A program made the translations under genes and the position numbers. The notes below the pieces were generated by a model. That model was not told where the DNA came from. It made no database searches and saw only the letters and a list, made by a program, of their open reading frames with translations. From Amoebophrya sp. AT5.2 (taxonomy: Eukaryota; Sar; Dinophyceae; Syndiniales; Amoebophryaceae): a DNA stretch of 17,640 nt. Below, in pieces: positions 1 to 9,212 of the stretch. The stretch's first letter is position 1, and the number at the start of each line of letters is the position of its first letter. The DNA is taken from assembly GCA_005223375.1 (NCBI GenBank), contig RXOD01004864.1, positions 1 to 17,640 on the forward strand. Direction: 5' to 3'.

Positions 1-1
1 T

Positions 2-2779
2 AGCAAAGGCTGGTTCTTTGTAAAGAAGCAGATTGGGATGTGGCGCAGGGGCAAGACGGAGGCTGAAACTGAAGGGGCACGCCCGCAGCTCTCGGTGCCT
101 TTCGCAGCTTGGGCGAAGACCTGCAAACGAACGAAAGCGATGAAGTCGTCATCTTCCCTTCAAGTTCAACAGCAGCACCAAGTCCAAGATGAAGACGGGT
201 CTGGAGGCACACAAAGCAAAAATCCGGCTGAGCGGCCGAGCGCGAGGAGCAAGTCCTTGAAGGTGGCAAAATCTAGGGCGCGGATCCACCACGGTAATGG
301 TTGCGAATCCACAGCGAAAACTCCTGCACCTCCTCCTCCGGCTGAATATCACGCACCGAATCTAGTCCCGGAGAGACCAGCTTCACTGTCGGATGATACC
401 GTTAACGGCCGTGAGATCGACGAGCGCAGAGGACTCTCGTCACGGTCAACATACCATGTAGCAGCTCCTGGCGGGGGCGCGCTTGAAAGGATGATGCAGG
501 GCAGCACGGTTACGAATCAGGACGAGCATGGGCCGAATAGTACGAATCCGAGTCGCCTTGGGCTTGGTGTTGCAGCCAGGGGATCATGCCCGCAAGCTGT
601 GCAGGTCGACGCGACCTTGGTGCGTCCTCACCCACAAGGCTCTGTATACGAGCAAACGCCGCTGCCCGATTCCACTCGGCCGAATCCACCTGCTCCGGAG
701 CGGAAAACGGTGCAACCGCGCGTCATAGAATCGGTGGACTTTTCTGCCATCGCCAGCACGCAGTCACCAGATCGGCCCGTTTCGTGTTACGAGCGTACAA
801 TGTTTCTCCCCCGCCAGCGCCAGACAACTCGCCCTATTAACGAGGAGTGTTTCGTCCAGGATCAGCGTGTATCTTCATCCTCGCCGACGTACTATTCGTA
901 CCATCCACCAGCACCAACCAGGACTACAGCGGAACTGCACATTCCGCGCGATATCAATCTGAGCACCCTCAAGCGAATGAACGGTGGCTCAATTATTCTG
1001 CAGCAGCAGGAGTACAGCAGGGACGGCCCAAAACAAACGCACGTCGTGACATCTACTTCTACTACCCTCGGCCGAGAAACGACGCAGTTTCACCATGATT
1101 TTCCCAGGGCCGGCGCAGAAGGAACTGAGAGAACAAGTAGAACTTCCGGCAACGGCGCACCCTCGTACATAGAGCCACCAGGAGTGCTGGCGACCTTTGG
1201 GAGTCGACAGGCATGTATTTCCAACAAAAACCTGAGCCAGCCGTGTCTGTCGCCATGCATCGAGCACGAGCACGACGAAAGAAGCGATAATTCGCTGCGC
1301 ACGACCACAATGCAGAACGAAAGTTTTGGCGGTATCGTCGACGAGACGACTTCGACTGCGACCGGGCAGGAACACGAAAATGTGCTGCAGCAGAACCAGA
1401 TGAAGCAGGAGCAGTATCGTCAAGCTTCAGCTCCAGTTGCTCGTTCTCCTCAGTTGCAAGGTACCGGCACTCGATCCACAGCAGTGAGCAGTTGTAGAGA
1501 TGAAGACCAGCACGACGAAGAACGGCGTGTCGGTCGCGCCCGCGCGCAGCGCGGCGCTGCGGATAACAACAAGCAGACATCAACGAGTGGGAGAGGGAGT
1601 GCATCAAAAGCAACAACGCCTGCAAGTCGTCGAGGCACACTCCACCAGCGGGGGCGGACGCCAGGGTCCCGGAGCCCCCCATTAAGGCGTGATGCCGCGC
1701 CGCGTCCAGGTTCAGGATCGGGTCCCCGCGCTCGTGCCGCAACGTCTTCACAGCGGCAAAAAAGAAGTAACAGTAGGCACACCTCTGGAGGTGGACGGGG
1801 AGGGTCGATTTGTTCACGCTCGTCGCGAGGAAGCAGACCAAGCCGCGGCGGTCGTGATGCGGCAATAAACAAAGGAAGGAACAACAACCTCCAGTCGCAC
1901 TCGTCACAGCACTCGACGCGATTCCTGCAGCGGGAGCTGCAGCACGATTCGGAGGTGCATTACGGCGCAGATCTGTCCGAAACTGCAACTTCCGTGAGCA
2001 ACATTTACGAAGAGCAGCGACGGAGGTGCCAAGGCCTTCCACCCGCAAAAAGCAAAAGGCGGTCTCGACAGGATAGCACGACAACTAGGAATCCAAGTCC
2101 AAGTCCAACAGGAGCAGCACTAGAAGATCCCGCCATGAGCCAATACCGCGACCGCTCGATATTGGGAATGTCCCTGGTGTCTTCTGCGTCTTCGGTGGAT
2201 GACACGGAGGAAGGAGAAGAAGGAGCTGTTCCTGGGGAACAAGTAGACAGCATGGTCAGTGAAGAGCAGGACCAGACGAGCGACGACGAAGACCAGCAGA
2301 GCGAGGATCACCATGATGCTGCAGCACGAGCATCTTCAGGCTCCGATCATGACGACTCTATGCTGGACGATGAGCCAGAGGCGGGCTGCTCGCGCCCCCA
2401 CGGCGCGCCACGTCAACGGGCCGGGCGCCGGACGCCTGACTACAGCGAGGAAGCAAGACCTCACCCAGGAACTTTTCGCGCACCGTCGGCGGGGGGCCCA
2501 GCGCTACGTGGGCAGAATCCAGTGGGGCACGGGGGAAACCCGGCGACGTCACACGTGCAGCAGTGCGACGCCGCGTCGTCGTGTCTCAGTGGTCGCTTCT
2601 CCTCATCCTCGTCCACATCTTGTTCGGCAGGTGAACACTCCTTAACTTCTGTGCGGACCAAGAATGTTCATCACTCGACAGATGACATTCCGTGGCGTGC
2701 CATGGAAGGTAGCCACCGAGCCGAGTATCACCAGTACCGTCCCCAGGTGGAGAAGTCTCGTCAGACGCCGAGGCTTTGA
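2..2779 (+). CDS. Large disordered Ser/Arg/Gln-rich protein, 5' end open
   Basis: A single open frame ends at TGA 2777-2779. The first ATG is at 38 (913 aa), but the frame is open back to base 2, so the true start or an upstream exon may lie outside the window. No folded domain is recognisable. The protein is low complexity: Ser/Thr/Pro/Gln-rich through about residue 490, an Arg/Gly/Ser-rich basic stretch at about 496-610 with many RG and RS pairs, and an acidic Asp/Glu/Ser block at about 720-782. Basic RG/RS segments followed by an acidic block are typical of nuclear or RNA-binding scaffold proteins, but that role is only inference. The length of the open frame in moderately GC-rich DNA supports coding. 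Minus-strand frames inside it (for example 1062-2084) are shadows. Hidden in-frame introns cannot be excluded; AG/GT pairs near 2630 and 2750 could change the C-terminus. Confidence 0.6.
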   Translation, partial: SKGWFFVKKQIGMWRRGKTEAETEGARPQLSVPFAAWAKTCKRTKAMKSSSSLQVQQQHQVQDEDGSGGTQSKNPAERPSARSKSLKVAKSRARIHHGNGCESTAKTPAPPPPAEYHAPNLVPERPASLSDDTVNGREIDERRGLSSRSTYHVAAPGGGALERMMQGSTVTNQDEHGPNSTNPSRLGLGVAARGSCPQAVQVDATLVRPHPQGSVYEQTPLPDSTRPNPPAPERKTVQPRVIESVDFSAIASTQSPDRPVSCYERTMFLPRQRQTTRPINEECFVQDQRVSSSSPTYYSYHPPAPTRTTAELHIPRDINLSTLKRMNGGSIILQQQEYSRDGPKQTHVVTSTSTTLGRETTQFHHDFPRAGAEGTERTSRTSGNGAPSYIEPPGVLATFGSRQACISNKNLSQPCLSPCIEHEHDERSDNSLRTTTMQNESFGGIVDETTSTATGQEHENVLQQNQMKQEQYRQASAPVARSPQLQGTGTRSTAVSSCRDEDQHDEERRVGRARAQRGAADNNKQTSTSGRGSASKATTPASRRGTLHQRGRTPGSRSPPLRRDAAPRPGSGSGPRARAATSSQRQKRSNSRHTSGGGRGGSICSRSSRGSRPSRGGRDAAINKGRNNNLQSHSSQHSTRFLQRELQHDSEVHYGADLSETATSVSNIYEEQRRRCQGLPPAKSKRRSRQDSTTTRNPSPSPTGAALEDPAMSQYRDRSILGMSLVSSASSVDDTEEGEEGAVPGEQVDSMVSEEQDQTSDDEDQQSEDHHDAAARASSGSDHDDSMLDDEPEAGCSRPHGAPRQRAGRRTPDYSEEARPHPGTFRAPSAGGPALRGQNPVGHGGNPATSHVQQCDAASSCLSGRFSSSSSTSCSAGEHSLTSVRTKNVHHSTDDIPWRAMEGSHRAEYHQYRPQVEKSRQTPRL

Positions 2780-3962
2780 TCTTGCACTTGCACGGCACGA
2801 GCATGTGGTCGGCGTGAGGATCACTAGCCGCAGCGGTCCTGCTCCTGCTATAGCAGCTATTCTGCGTGAGCGTGTCGTGCCGTGTGGAACTCTAGGCTAG
2901 CGCGATCTTGTCCTTGTGGATGACGACCTAGAACGAAGTTCTTCATCGTTCTGCACGGCGCTATAGCTCCGAAGGCGCGAGCCGAGATGTGAAAGTGACT
3001 GCAACTACGTTTGTTCAACCTGCAACGGTGGAACAATACGAGTGTCGGTGCGCGAGCGCGGCATCGAAATCGAAGCAAGTTGCAAGAGGATGCTGACCAC
3101 GCACAAAGCAAGGTGCTGACGAGAAGGGCGAAGGGGCGATAGAACAAATGACGAGCAGACTGCGACTGTTAAAATACGGCTCAACTCTTCATAAAGACAT
3201 ACTTTCTACTTCGTTCTTGCGCATGTTTCGCATGCATTCGCCTGCATACTCAAATGTACGAACTTGTCGCGGGCGCCGATCAGCGTACGCGAAACGACAA
3301 GTTTCTATCACGGCAACTATTACAACGAGTCTTCAACATCACCTAAATGCCTTTTACCGAGCAAGAATTTCTCTTGTTTCGGCATCATAACTTTTATACC
3401 AGTTTTGGTTTTTCATTTTCTGCATATCATAAGAATGCCCCGCGGACAACATCCTGTCCCGATAAACAATAGCACTACCGCAGGACAAACCTTCTTGACG
3501 TTTCCGTTTCTTTCCTGTTTTCATGAAAGCGCTCGAAATGTCGCGAGCGGCTTCTTTGGTCTGCCTGCAGAACAAGCAAGGTGGAAGAGGAGAAACACGC
3601 AGCGATGCTGTTTTCGTTCCGCAGTGTTCATCGTAAAGCTAGGCATCTGTAGTTGGTGTTGTGCCAATATGATGAAAGTGGTACTACTATTGCCTGATCA
3701 TGCAACGATGAAGACGATTCGGTCGTTTACGAAATACTCTGTTGCTGTGCTTCCTTCTCTTTCTCATCGACAACAATCTTCCAGGCTTTACTAGCGAACT
3801 CCCGGGCCTCCAGCCTTCACTTCCAACCGCCGCAGCCACCAGACCTGCTCGGCTTTTAGTGTGTCGCGTCGGTGTCGTCCTACCGTTCTTCTTCTTTGTT
3901 TCTCGATACATAGCGTGCATCTTCTTTGGACAGCCACCGCCAAGTCCAAGCCAGTATACAAG
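2780..3962. other. Intergenic stretch, no recognisable gene
   Basis: About 1.2 kb between the disordered-protein gene and the coiled-coil gene. Open frames here are short and do not resemble known proteins (2664-2900 +, 3148-3390 +, 3264-3794 +, 3354-3575 -). The + frame running to 2900 past the upstream stop is moderately coding-like and could be an alternative last exon. Base composition becomes more AT-rich from about 3150 to 3750. The part just before 3963 should hold the 5' UTR of the next gene. I see no tRNA, clear promoter or repeat. Confidence 0.5.
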
Positions 3963-6900
3963 ATGGTCGCCGCAAGCAAGTTCGTTTCCACGGCGGCAGT
4001 TATGCTGCTGCCCGCCGCCCCCGAAGTCCGCGCCCAATCCACGGGCATGTTCAAGGTGATCGAGTTGCTGGGAGAGAAAGAAGAAGAGACCAAGAAGATG
4101 ATGCACGAGGATGCGGTGGTGGCCGCGGCGTACGCACAGTGGTGCACCGGGGAGCAGACCAGCCTGGAAGCCGAAATCGAGAATTTAGAGGAGAAGGTAC
4201 AGTTATGTCCGTATCAAAAGCTTTTGGTGTTTATGAATGTCTTTTATGTTTTCAGTCGCTTCATCTACTAACTTCAAACTCCGCTACCGCTATAACCTGT
4301 CGGGTCGCTACTAACTTCAAACTTCAAGTTCAAACACATCCGATATTTTTATCCGCTGGCAACACTCAAAAGTGTTGTTTCGGATCCGGGCGTGGTGCTC
4401 TGAAAGCCTTCCGTGTTCGTTGCATCATCTCCAGCTTTCGAATCCCCGACACGGACTCGACAGGTTGACAAGTACGGCGCCCGCGCCGAATCCGAGGCGG
4501 CCAAGCAGAAGACTATGACGGAGGAGGCCACTACCCTACGAGCGAAGGTCGCTGAGGACCAAAAAACTTTGGCCGACATCACTGCGGTGCGCGAGAAGGA
4601 AGCTGCCGAAGCCAAAGCAACCATCACCGACTACGCCGAGTCCCTGGACGCGATCGATCGCGCGATCCTAACCATGCAGTCGAAGGTGCAATCGATTATC
4701 GATCGGGGCCCGCTAGCACTACTATGAAAATGAATGTATATATTAAATTCTAATCAAAATGACGCGTTCACGTGGTAGAAGGCGCCGCGGCCCTGGGCCT
4801 GGTGGAGGAGAGTTCTTGCGTCGGTGGTGACCTTCCCTTCAGGGTAGGGCACCACATCCACCAGCACTTTTCGTACGTACCCTCGTGTCGCTCGCTAGAG
4901 GATGCCGAACTGCGGTAGCTTTTCGATTGAAACTGCGCTTGGAAGGAGTAGTTCCTTATCCTTTCCACGACACCCAATCCGATTCGGATTCCCACCGGCC
5001 CGCCATCGGAAAAAAATAAAGATTCGATTAGGTGTTGCTCGTAGAAACAACTAGCAGGGAGGTGGAGGTCGCTCCTCTGCTCCTGCTCCTGTTGCATACC
5101 TTCTTATATCTTCCAATTCATAGTAGCCGGCTCTGGCATATTGGTTCCGGTCTCTGCGGAGTTTTTGCAGGTTGTGAAATCCAAGGTGGCGGCAAATCTC
5201 GCGGCGCGTCCCGCCCAGGCCGCGGCCGCGCTGACTTCTTTTCTGAGCACCGTGGAGCAACTGGACGCGAAGTCCGGGGCGGTCCAGGAGCCGGGCACTG
5301 CCTACGAGCAGGGGAAGGTGTTCAAGGATGTGATTCGGCTGCTGCAGCAGCTGGAGGACAAGTTTCAGTCGGAGAAGCAGGCCGCGCAAGTCGCCGAGCA
5401 GAACGCGGTCCACAGCTACACGCAGCAGCGGATGGACCTGGAGCACCAGATCGAGACCGCCACCAACGAGGCCGAGAAGAAGGACCAGGACGCTTAGAGA
5501 GGCAAAAAGTCTTCATTCACAAAGTCTTCAACTCAAGCAAGTCGCTGTTCTGCAGCTTCACCGCGCAGTCGCGCACCCCCCCTCCAGAAGGCCCCGTCTT
5601 GAGCACGTTTTGAAGGCATTCCCGCTTTGAAATTGGGCATCAGAAGGGTACAATTTGACTCGCTGGCATCGCCGCTGCAGCCACCACGCCCGAGCCGGGA
5701 TCTCCCAGCTTCAAGCTCCTGGCCTTTTGACTGATAAATTTTGGCCTGATGCTTACCTATTTTGCCTGTGATTGATGATTTTGCGATGCTTGCTTGATGG
5801 CTTGACTGATTGGCTCTGCCGCTTCCGTCCGCCGCAGCAGCCCGCGCCTGAGCCAGCTACCTGCGACCTGAAATTTTTTGAAGACTTTGTGAATGAAGAC
5901 TTTTTGCCTCTCTAAGACGCGGCAGAGGCCGGGCAGAACAGTGCGCAGGCGGCGGCGGACCGCGACAGCGCGGCGGAAGACCTGAAGAAGACGAAGCAGA
6001 GCCTGGCGGACACGAAGAAGACGTGCGCGGCAAAGGCAGAGCTGGCTGAGCGGAGGGCGAAGGCGATGCAGGAAGAGTTGGACGCGATCGCTCAGTGCGT
6101 CGAAGCGTTGGACGCCGTGAAGCACAAGGCCTTCCTGCAGCAGGCGGCACGAGCGGGCGCCGGGCAGGCGTTCGCGAAAGCGGCACAAAGCCTGCTGCAG
6201 CTGTCCTCGTCCAGTGTGGGGGCCGCCGCCGCGTCGGCGAGGACCTCCGACATGGAGCAGGCCGCATCAACCAGGAAGGGTTCTTACACCCTGGAGCGGC
6301 TGCACAAGATGCAAGCCTTCCTGCAGTCGCGCGCGGAAAAGCTCGGAAGCCGCTTGCTGAGCCAGCTGGAAACCTCCACGGAGGCCCGCGACTCGCCGTT
6401 TGAGAAGGTGCTCAAGCTGATCCAAGGTACCGACAGCTAAAACAGCTTCGTGGTGGATAATGAATCTTAATGAATCTTTTGAACGTATCCGTATGGTACG
6501 CGCTCCTTTATGTTACGTACGACCAACATTAAAAAACGCCTCCAAAAACTTTCGCAGACCTGATCACCCGGCTGGAGTCCGAGGCTGCGCAGGAGCAGAC
6601 GCACAAGGCCTGGTGCGACTCTGAGCTTGCCAAGAACAAGGCTCTGCGGGAGGAGCGCGCGGCCAAGGTGGACGGCCACAAGGCGGTGATCGAGGCAGTC
6701 ACGGCGGACGTGGCCACGAGGACCGAGGAAAACAAAGAGCTCGCGCAGCAGATTACTGACCAAACCGGCAAGGTCGGGGAGATCCAAGCAGACCGCGTGG
6801 AGGAGAAGAAGGCCTTCGAACTCGCGGTGAAGGAGGCCAAGGAGGTGATGGACGCAGTGGAGTACGCGATCCAAATCATGGAATCCTTCAACACGAAGGC

Positions 6901-7626
6901 CATGCTGCTGCAAGTGCGCGTCGCGTTCGCGGTCCAGAACTCGGCCGCCCGCGCCGCGTCCAGAAAGGAAAGCCAGCCCACCGCACTGGACGACGAGTAC
7001 TCGCTTTGAGGTTAAGTAGGGAGTACTATACTTGTTACTGCTTGTAGTCCAGATCCAGTAGAGAAGTAGTGCGGAGAACTGCAACTGCAACTACTTCCTC
7101 TCCAGTAAGAGTCGCCCAGTCCAGGGGGTTCGGTTTTTCAGGTTGCTGGATTACTGTGACATTTTTCGCCTCATGTTCTTCTCGTACTCAAAAAGTAACG
7201 AAGAGCTACCGACTATGACCGCGACATGAACAACGAAGGTACGTGGGTGGTTTCGGCAGCCTGGTCGCCATGCTGGAGGTGATTGGGGAGGACACGGAGA
7301 AGCAGCTCGCCGAGCGCAAGCGGGCGGAGTCGGCGGCCATCGATGAGTACAATAAAATGCTCACCGACTTGAAGTCCGCCATCGCCGTGGCAAAGCAAAC
7401 AGTGAAGCACAACAAAAGTACGATTCAGAGCCAGGTCGCGCGCAAGCAGGCGGAGCAGGAGGACCTGGAGATGGAAACGGGACTCTTGAACCAAGCGATG
7501 AAGGAGTACGAGGAATCCCTGAAGCCGAGCTGCATCAACGCTTCGAGCTACGAGGACAGAGTCGCGAAAAGGCAAGAAGAGATCGTATCGTTGCAAGAAG
7601 CGCTCAAAATCCTGGAGGGACAGTAA
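3963..7626 (+). CDS. Secreted four-repeat coiled-coil protein, six exons (703 aa)
   Basis: Exons read by frame continuity: 3963-4196, 4464-4685, 5171-5493, 5921-6426, 6558-6996 and 7239-7626. They sum to 2112 nt (704 codons including TAA) with every phase matching. Residues 1-25 form a signal peptide ending in EVRAQ, so the product is probably secreted or enters the endomembrane system. The rest is a Glu/Lys/Ala-rich coiled coil in four units, each opening with Phe and a short hydrophobic run: F30 KVIELL, F203 KDVIRLL, F420 EKVLKLI and F580 GSLVAML. Units 1 and 3 share a Trp-Cys pair about 30 residues in. The C-terminus has KPSC, a Tyr-Glu-x-Arg-Val stretch and ends in LKILEGQ. From memory this resembles a large family of uncharacterised secreted coiled-coil proteins in dinoflagellates; no function is known to me. 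Four introns are GT-AG. The third is a non-canonical introner element. ATG 3963 is chosen because it starts the signal peptide. Confidence 0.85.
4197..4463 (+). other. Intron 1 of coiled-coil gene (GT-AG, phase 0)
   Basis: Donor GTACAG follows GAGAAG; acceptor GACAG precedes GTTGAC. Removing it joins two coiled-coil frames in phase. Inside, a 16-bp sequence containing TACTAAC occurs twice, at 4265-4280 and 4308-4323. TACTAAC matches the classical yeast branch-point consensus. Confidence 0.75.
4686..5170 (+). other. Intron 2 of coiled-coil gene (GT-AG, phase 0)
   Basis: Donor GTGCAA follows AAG; acceptor TTTTTGCAG precedes GTTGTG. The frame closes at 4727 if it is not spliced. A 10-bp inverted repeat (CTACTATGAA at 4719-4728, its complement at 5117-5126) lies 33 and 44 bp inside the ends, with weaker similarity extending inward. 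It may be the decayed ends of an old insertion element. Confidence 0.7.
5494..5531 (+). repeat. Left terminal inverted repeat of introner
   Basis: 38 bp, exactly complementary to 5878-5915. It contains AAAGTCTTCA twice, separated by TTCAC. The two repeats could pair in the pre-mRNA and bring the intron ends together. Confidence 0.93.
5878..5915 (-). repeat. Right terminal inverted repeat of introner
   Basis: Exact reverse complement of 5494-5531. It is followed at once by the second copy of the 5-bp duplicated target GACGC (5916-5920). Confidence 0.93.
6427..6557 (+). other. Intron 4 of coiled-coil gene (GT-AG, phase 1)
   Basis: 131 bp, donor GTACCG, acceptor TTTCGCAG. Splicing joins KLIQ to DLITRLE. 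An in-frame TAA at 6438-6440 would end translation if it were retained. Confidence 0.8.
6997..7238 (+). other. Intron 5 of coiled-coil gene (GT-AG, phase 2)
   Basis: 242 bp, donor GTACTC, acceptor AACGAAG. GTAC sits at the intron start and again at 7239-7242 just after the acceptor, so splicing rebuilds GAG TAC GTG (DEYVGGFG). Upstream stops in the next exon's frame (TGA 7216-7218) fit this boundary. Confidence 0.7.
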
Positions 7627-8510
7627 AAAACGCTTTTGTGCAGGAGTAGACGACGTCCATGGAGGTCGTCCTCGTCGGACAACGATCGTCCAATTCTGTC
7701 CGACGTGAAGAAGGCTGCCGCTGTCGAGCGCTGGAAGGCGGCCGCAATCGCGGCAAAAGTATCATAACCCCTTGCTCGCGGTGGCGGTGGAGGTGCATGT
7801 GCTGGAAGGTAAAAGTTGCTGGGGACGTTTCATCTTTACAGTGTGCGCCGATTTTGGGCCTTCTCGTGACGAAATGTTGTCACGCTTACGGCCATCAGAG
7901 GCACTTTTTTTTTCCTTGCTGCTGAAGAAATCGAATCAATCGGTGGCGTGCTGCACAGTGTTGCGAATTCAGATTCACCAGCGAAACAAAGATGTATTAT
8001 ACGAACATCAAAGAAGTAGAACATCGTGGACCACCTGGGCGTACGTGAAGGCTTCCACTGCGTGTGCCTGGGCGTGCGCGTGTGCGTACCACCATGCAGC
8101 AGAGGAACTGACCCTAGGTTTTCGTGACGCTGACGATCAGATTTCCAATTCCAGATGTTTTGAGGATGGAGTCCCCGAGGAGGAGATGAGTGGATAGTGA
8201 TAGTCAGGGCTTTTTGCCTGGATATCGAAATGAACGCGCCTACTCGTGCCAGACATCCAGATTTTGATGTTTGTCTTGTACGTAGCTAGTCAGCTTTCCT
8301 TTTTATACTCCGAAGAGAGAGACTCCACCGCCTACGAGCACCGTGATCGGGACATAATACCTACGCAGTGTGACTACCCGGCAAAGGCAGCCTGGCTTAG
8401 AGCTGACCCTTGAGCCTTGTTCTCACCACCTTGATAGAATCCGAAGCTCTATAAAAAAAAGTAAAAGACAAATATTAAAAGGATCAGACTATAGTCGAAT
8501 CCATCAACAA
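7627..8510. other. Intergenic stretch with coding-like fragments
   Basis: No complete gene is assigned. Directly after the stop at 7624-7626 the same frame stays open to TAA 7765-7767 and ends in a plausible peptide with VKKAAAVERWKAAAIAAK. A second coding-like tail, on the + strand ending at TAG 8195-8197, includes EELTLGFRDADDQISNS. A small spliced gene in 7640-8197 is possible, but I could not join the pieces in phase. The stretch from about 8200 to 8510 is AT-rich and probably 5' flank of the next gene. Confidence 0.4.
7649..7704. repeat. Two adjacent inverted repeats after the coiled-coil gene
   Basis: GACGAC (7649-7654) pairs with GTCGTC (7665-7670). GTCGGACA (7674-7681) pairs with TGTCCGAC (7697-7704), a perfect 8-bp stem with a 15-nt loop. 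Both lie 20-80 bp past the stop codon and could fold in the 3' UTR. They also overlap the coding-like extension. Confidence 0.6.
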
Positions 8511-9212
8511 ATGATGGCAGAGATTGTGCCAGAACCAGAAGCGGTGGGGGTCACGGCGGCGCTGGAGTCGCCCGTGCAAATGGGCATGGCTACGCAAGTC
8601 GCCCCGATGAATCTTCGCGGCTGCGCCACATATGAGGACGGTAAACGCGCCACGCTTTTCCTCCAACGCTACGATGACGCCCCGACTTATGTGTGGAGGT
8701 TGTCGCCGAAGCAGGCGAAGAACGCCAGTTGCCATATGCATACTGCCTGCTACCGCCACGTGCCGTGCGTCGCCGGTTTGTTTTTTCCCTTCGCGTATCC
8801 TCTCTGCATCAAGTGGGACATCGACCCGGACATCGCCGAGGCAAAAGGCCAGTTGTTTATTCTAGGGGAATCGTGTCATACTACTAGAAGAAACGGGAGA
8901 GGTCGTGCTCTGTATCGTTTACTGGACGAGGGAGTGGAGAAGAAGATAGATGAAAGAAAGCAATCCGGTGAGGTTGTTTTGACGCAAATTAAGTTTCCAA
9001 CGGAAGACGAAGAAAAGGCGAAAAAAAAAGAAGAGGACAAAGAAATGCATGAAACACGTGCTCACGGAGAAAATGACAAAGCATGCAGACAGTACGCTCT
9101 CACATCCTGGAAAAACGATCCCTGTGACGCTCCGTGTGAGGCAGGTTTTGGGTTGTGTCCGGCGCCAAATCTGATCCATTTGCCCATTATGAAGGGACCA
9201 GCTGCTAAATAA
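8511..9212 (+). CDS. Hypothetical 233-aa protein with Cys/His cluster
   Basis: ATG 8511 (a second ATG follows at 8514) to TAA 9210-9212. The frame is open back to a GTG at 8370, but that upstream part is AT-rich and unlike the rest, so the ATG pair is preferred. The middle holds a Cys/His cluster (C74, H75, H77, C80, H83, C86) followed at once by a short hydrophobic, aromatic stretch (about 87-99, VAGLFFPFAYPLC) that could insert in a membrane or form a hydrophobic core. Residues about 160-180 are a charged Glu/Lys run with helix character. Four more Cys lie near the C-terminus. I do not recognise the family. A PLAC8-like arrangement of Cys and hydrophobic residues came to mind, but the spacing does not support it. 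No introns are needed, although internal ones cannot be ruled out. Confidence 0.6.
   Translation: MMAEIVPEPEAVGVTAALESPVQMGMATQVAPMNLRGCATYEDGKRATLFLQRYDDAPTYVWRLSPKQAKNASCHMHTACYRHVPCVAGLFFPFAYPLCIKWDIDPDIAEAKGQLFILGESCHTTRRNGRGRALYRLLDEGVEKKIDERKQSGEVVLTQIKFPTEDEEKAKKKEEDKEMHETRAHGENDKACRQYALTSWKNDPCDAPCEAGFGLCPAPNLIHLPIMKGPAAK

Larger units (their letters stand above)
5494..5920 (+). mobile_element. Introner: MITE-like intron with 38-bp TIRs and 5-bp TSD
   Basis: A perfect 38-bp inverted repeat bounds the element at 5494-5531 and 5878-5915. It begins TTAGAGAGGCAAAAAGTC on the left. The host sequence GACGC is present on both sides (5489-5493 and 5916-5920), as expected of a target-site duplication. 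Removing the element plus one GACGC (427 nt) restores the frame as DQDAAEAGQ across the junction. Left in place, a TAG stop falls at 5495-5497. Sliding the cut through the duplication never gives GT-AG or GC-AG; the nearest choices are AC-AG, GA-AA or TT-GC. The element has no ORF for a transposase, so it would be non-autonomous. Each TIR also contains AAAGTCTTCA twice in direct orientation. Introners of this kind, with inverted repeats, direct repeats and unusual splice sites, have been described in Amoebophrya genomes. Confidence 0.88.

Noticed and set aside
1062..2084. Long minus-strand frame (340 aa) opposite the disordered-protein gene
   Set aside because: It lies fully inside the + strand frame, has a Cys/Arg-rich shadow composition and no recognisable motif. 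The same holds for 1450-1887 minus.
6467..7090. Minus-strand frames of 207 and 150 aa over coiled-coil exon 5
   Set aside because: The + strand exon joins in phase with its neighbours and carries the repeat motif. Opposite-strand openness is a by-product of Glu/Lys/Ala codons.
7239..7259. Tiny intron or frameshift at the start of the last coiled-coil exon
   Set aside because: I first read the exon from GACATGAACAAC and needed an 8-nt correction. Placing the acceptor at AACGAAG (7238) gives DEYVGGFG in frame without any correction.
8370..8510. N-terminal extension of the 233-aa protein from GTG 8370
   Set aside because: It starts at a non-ATG codon and is AT-rich and Lys/Ser-rich, unlike the rest. 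The ATG pair at 8511/8514 is a better start.
8511..9212. PLAC8-type Cys-rich membrane protein
   Set aside because: Cys and hydrophobic residues are present, but the family's CC and Cys spacing pattern is not.
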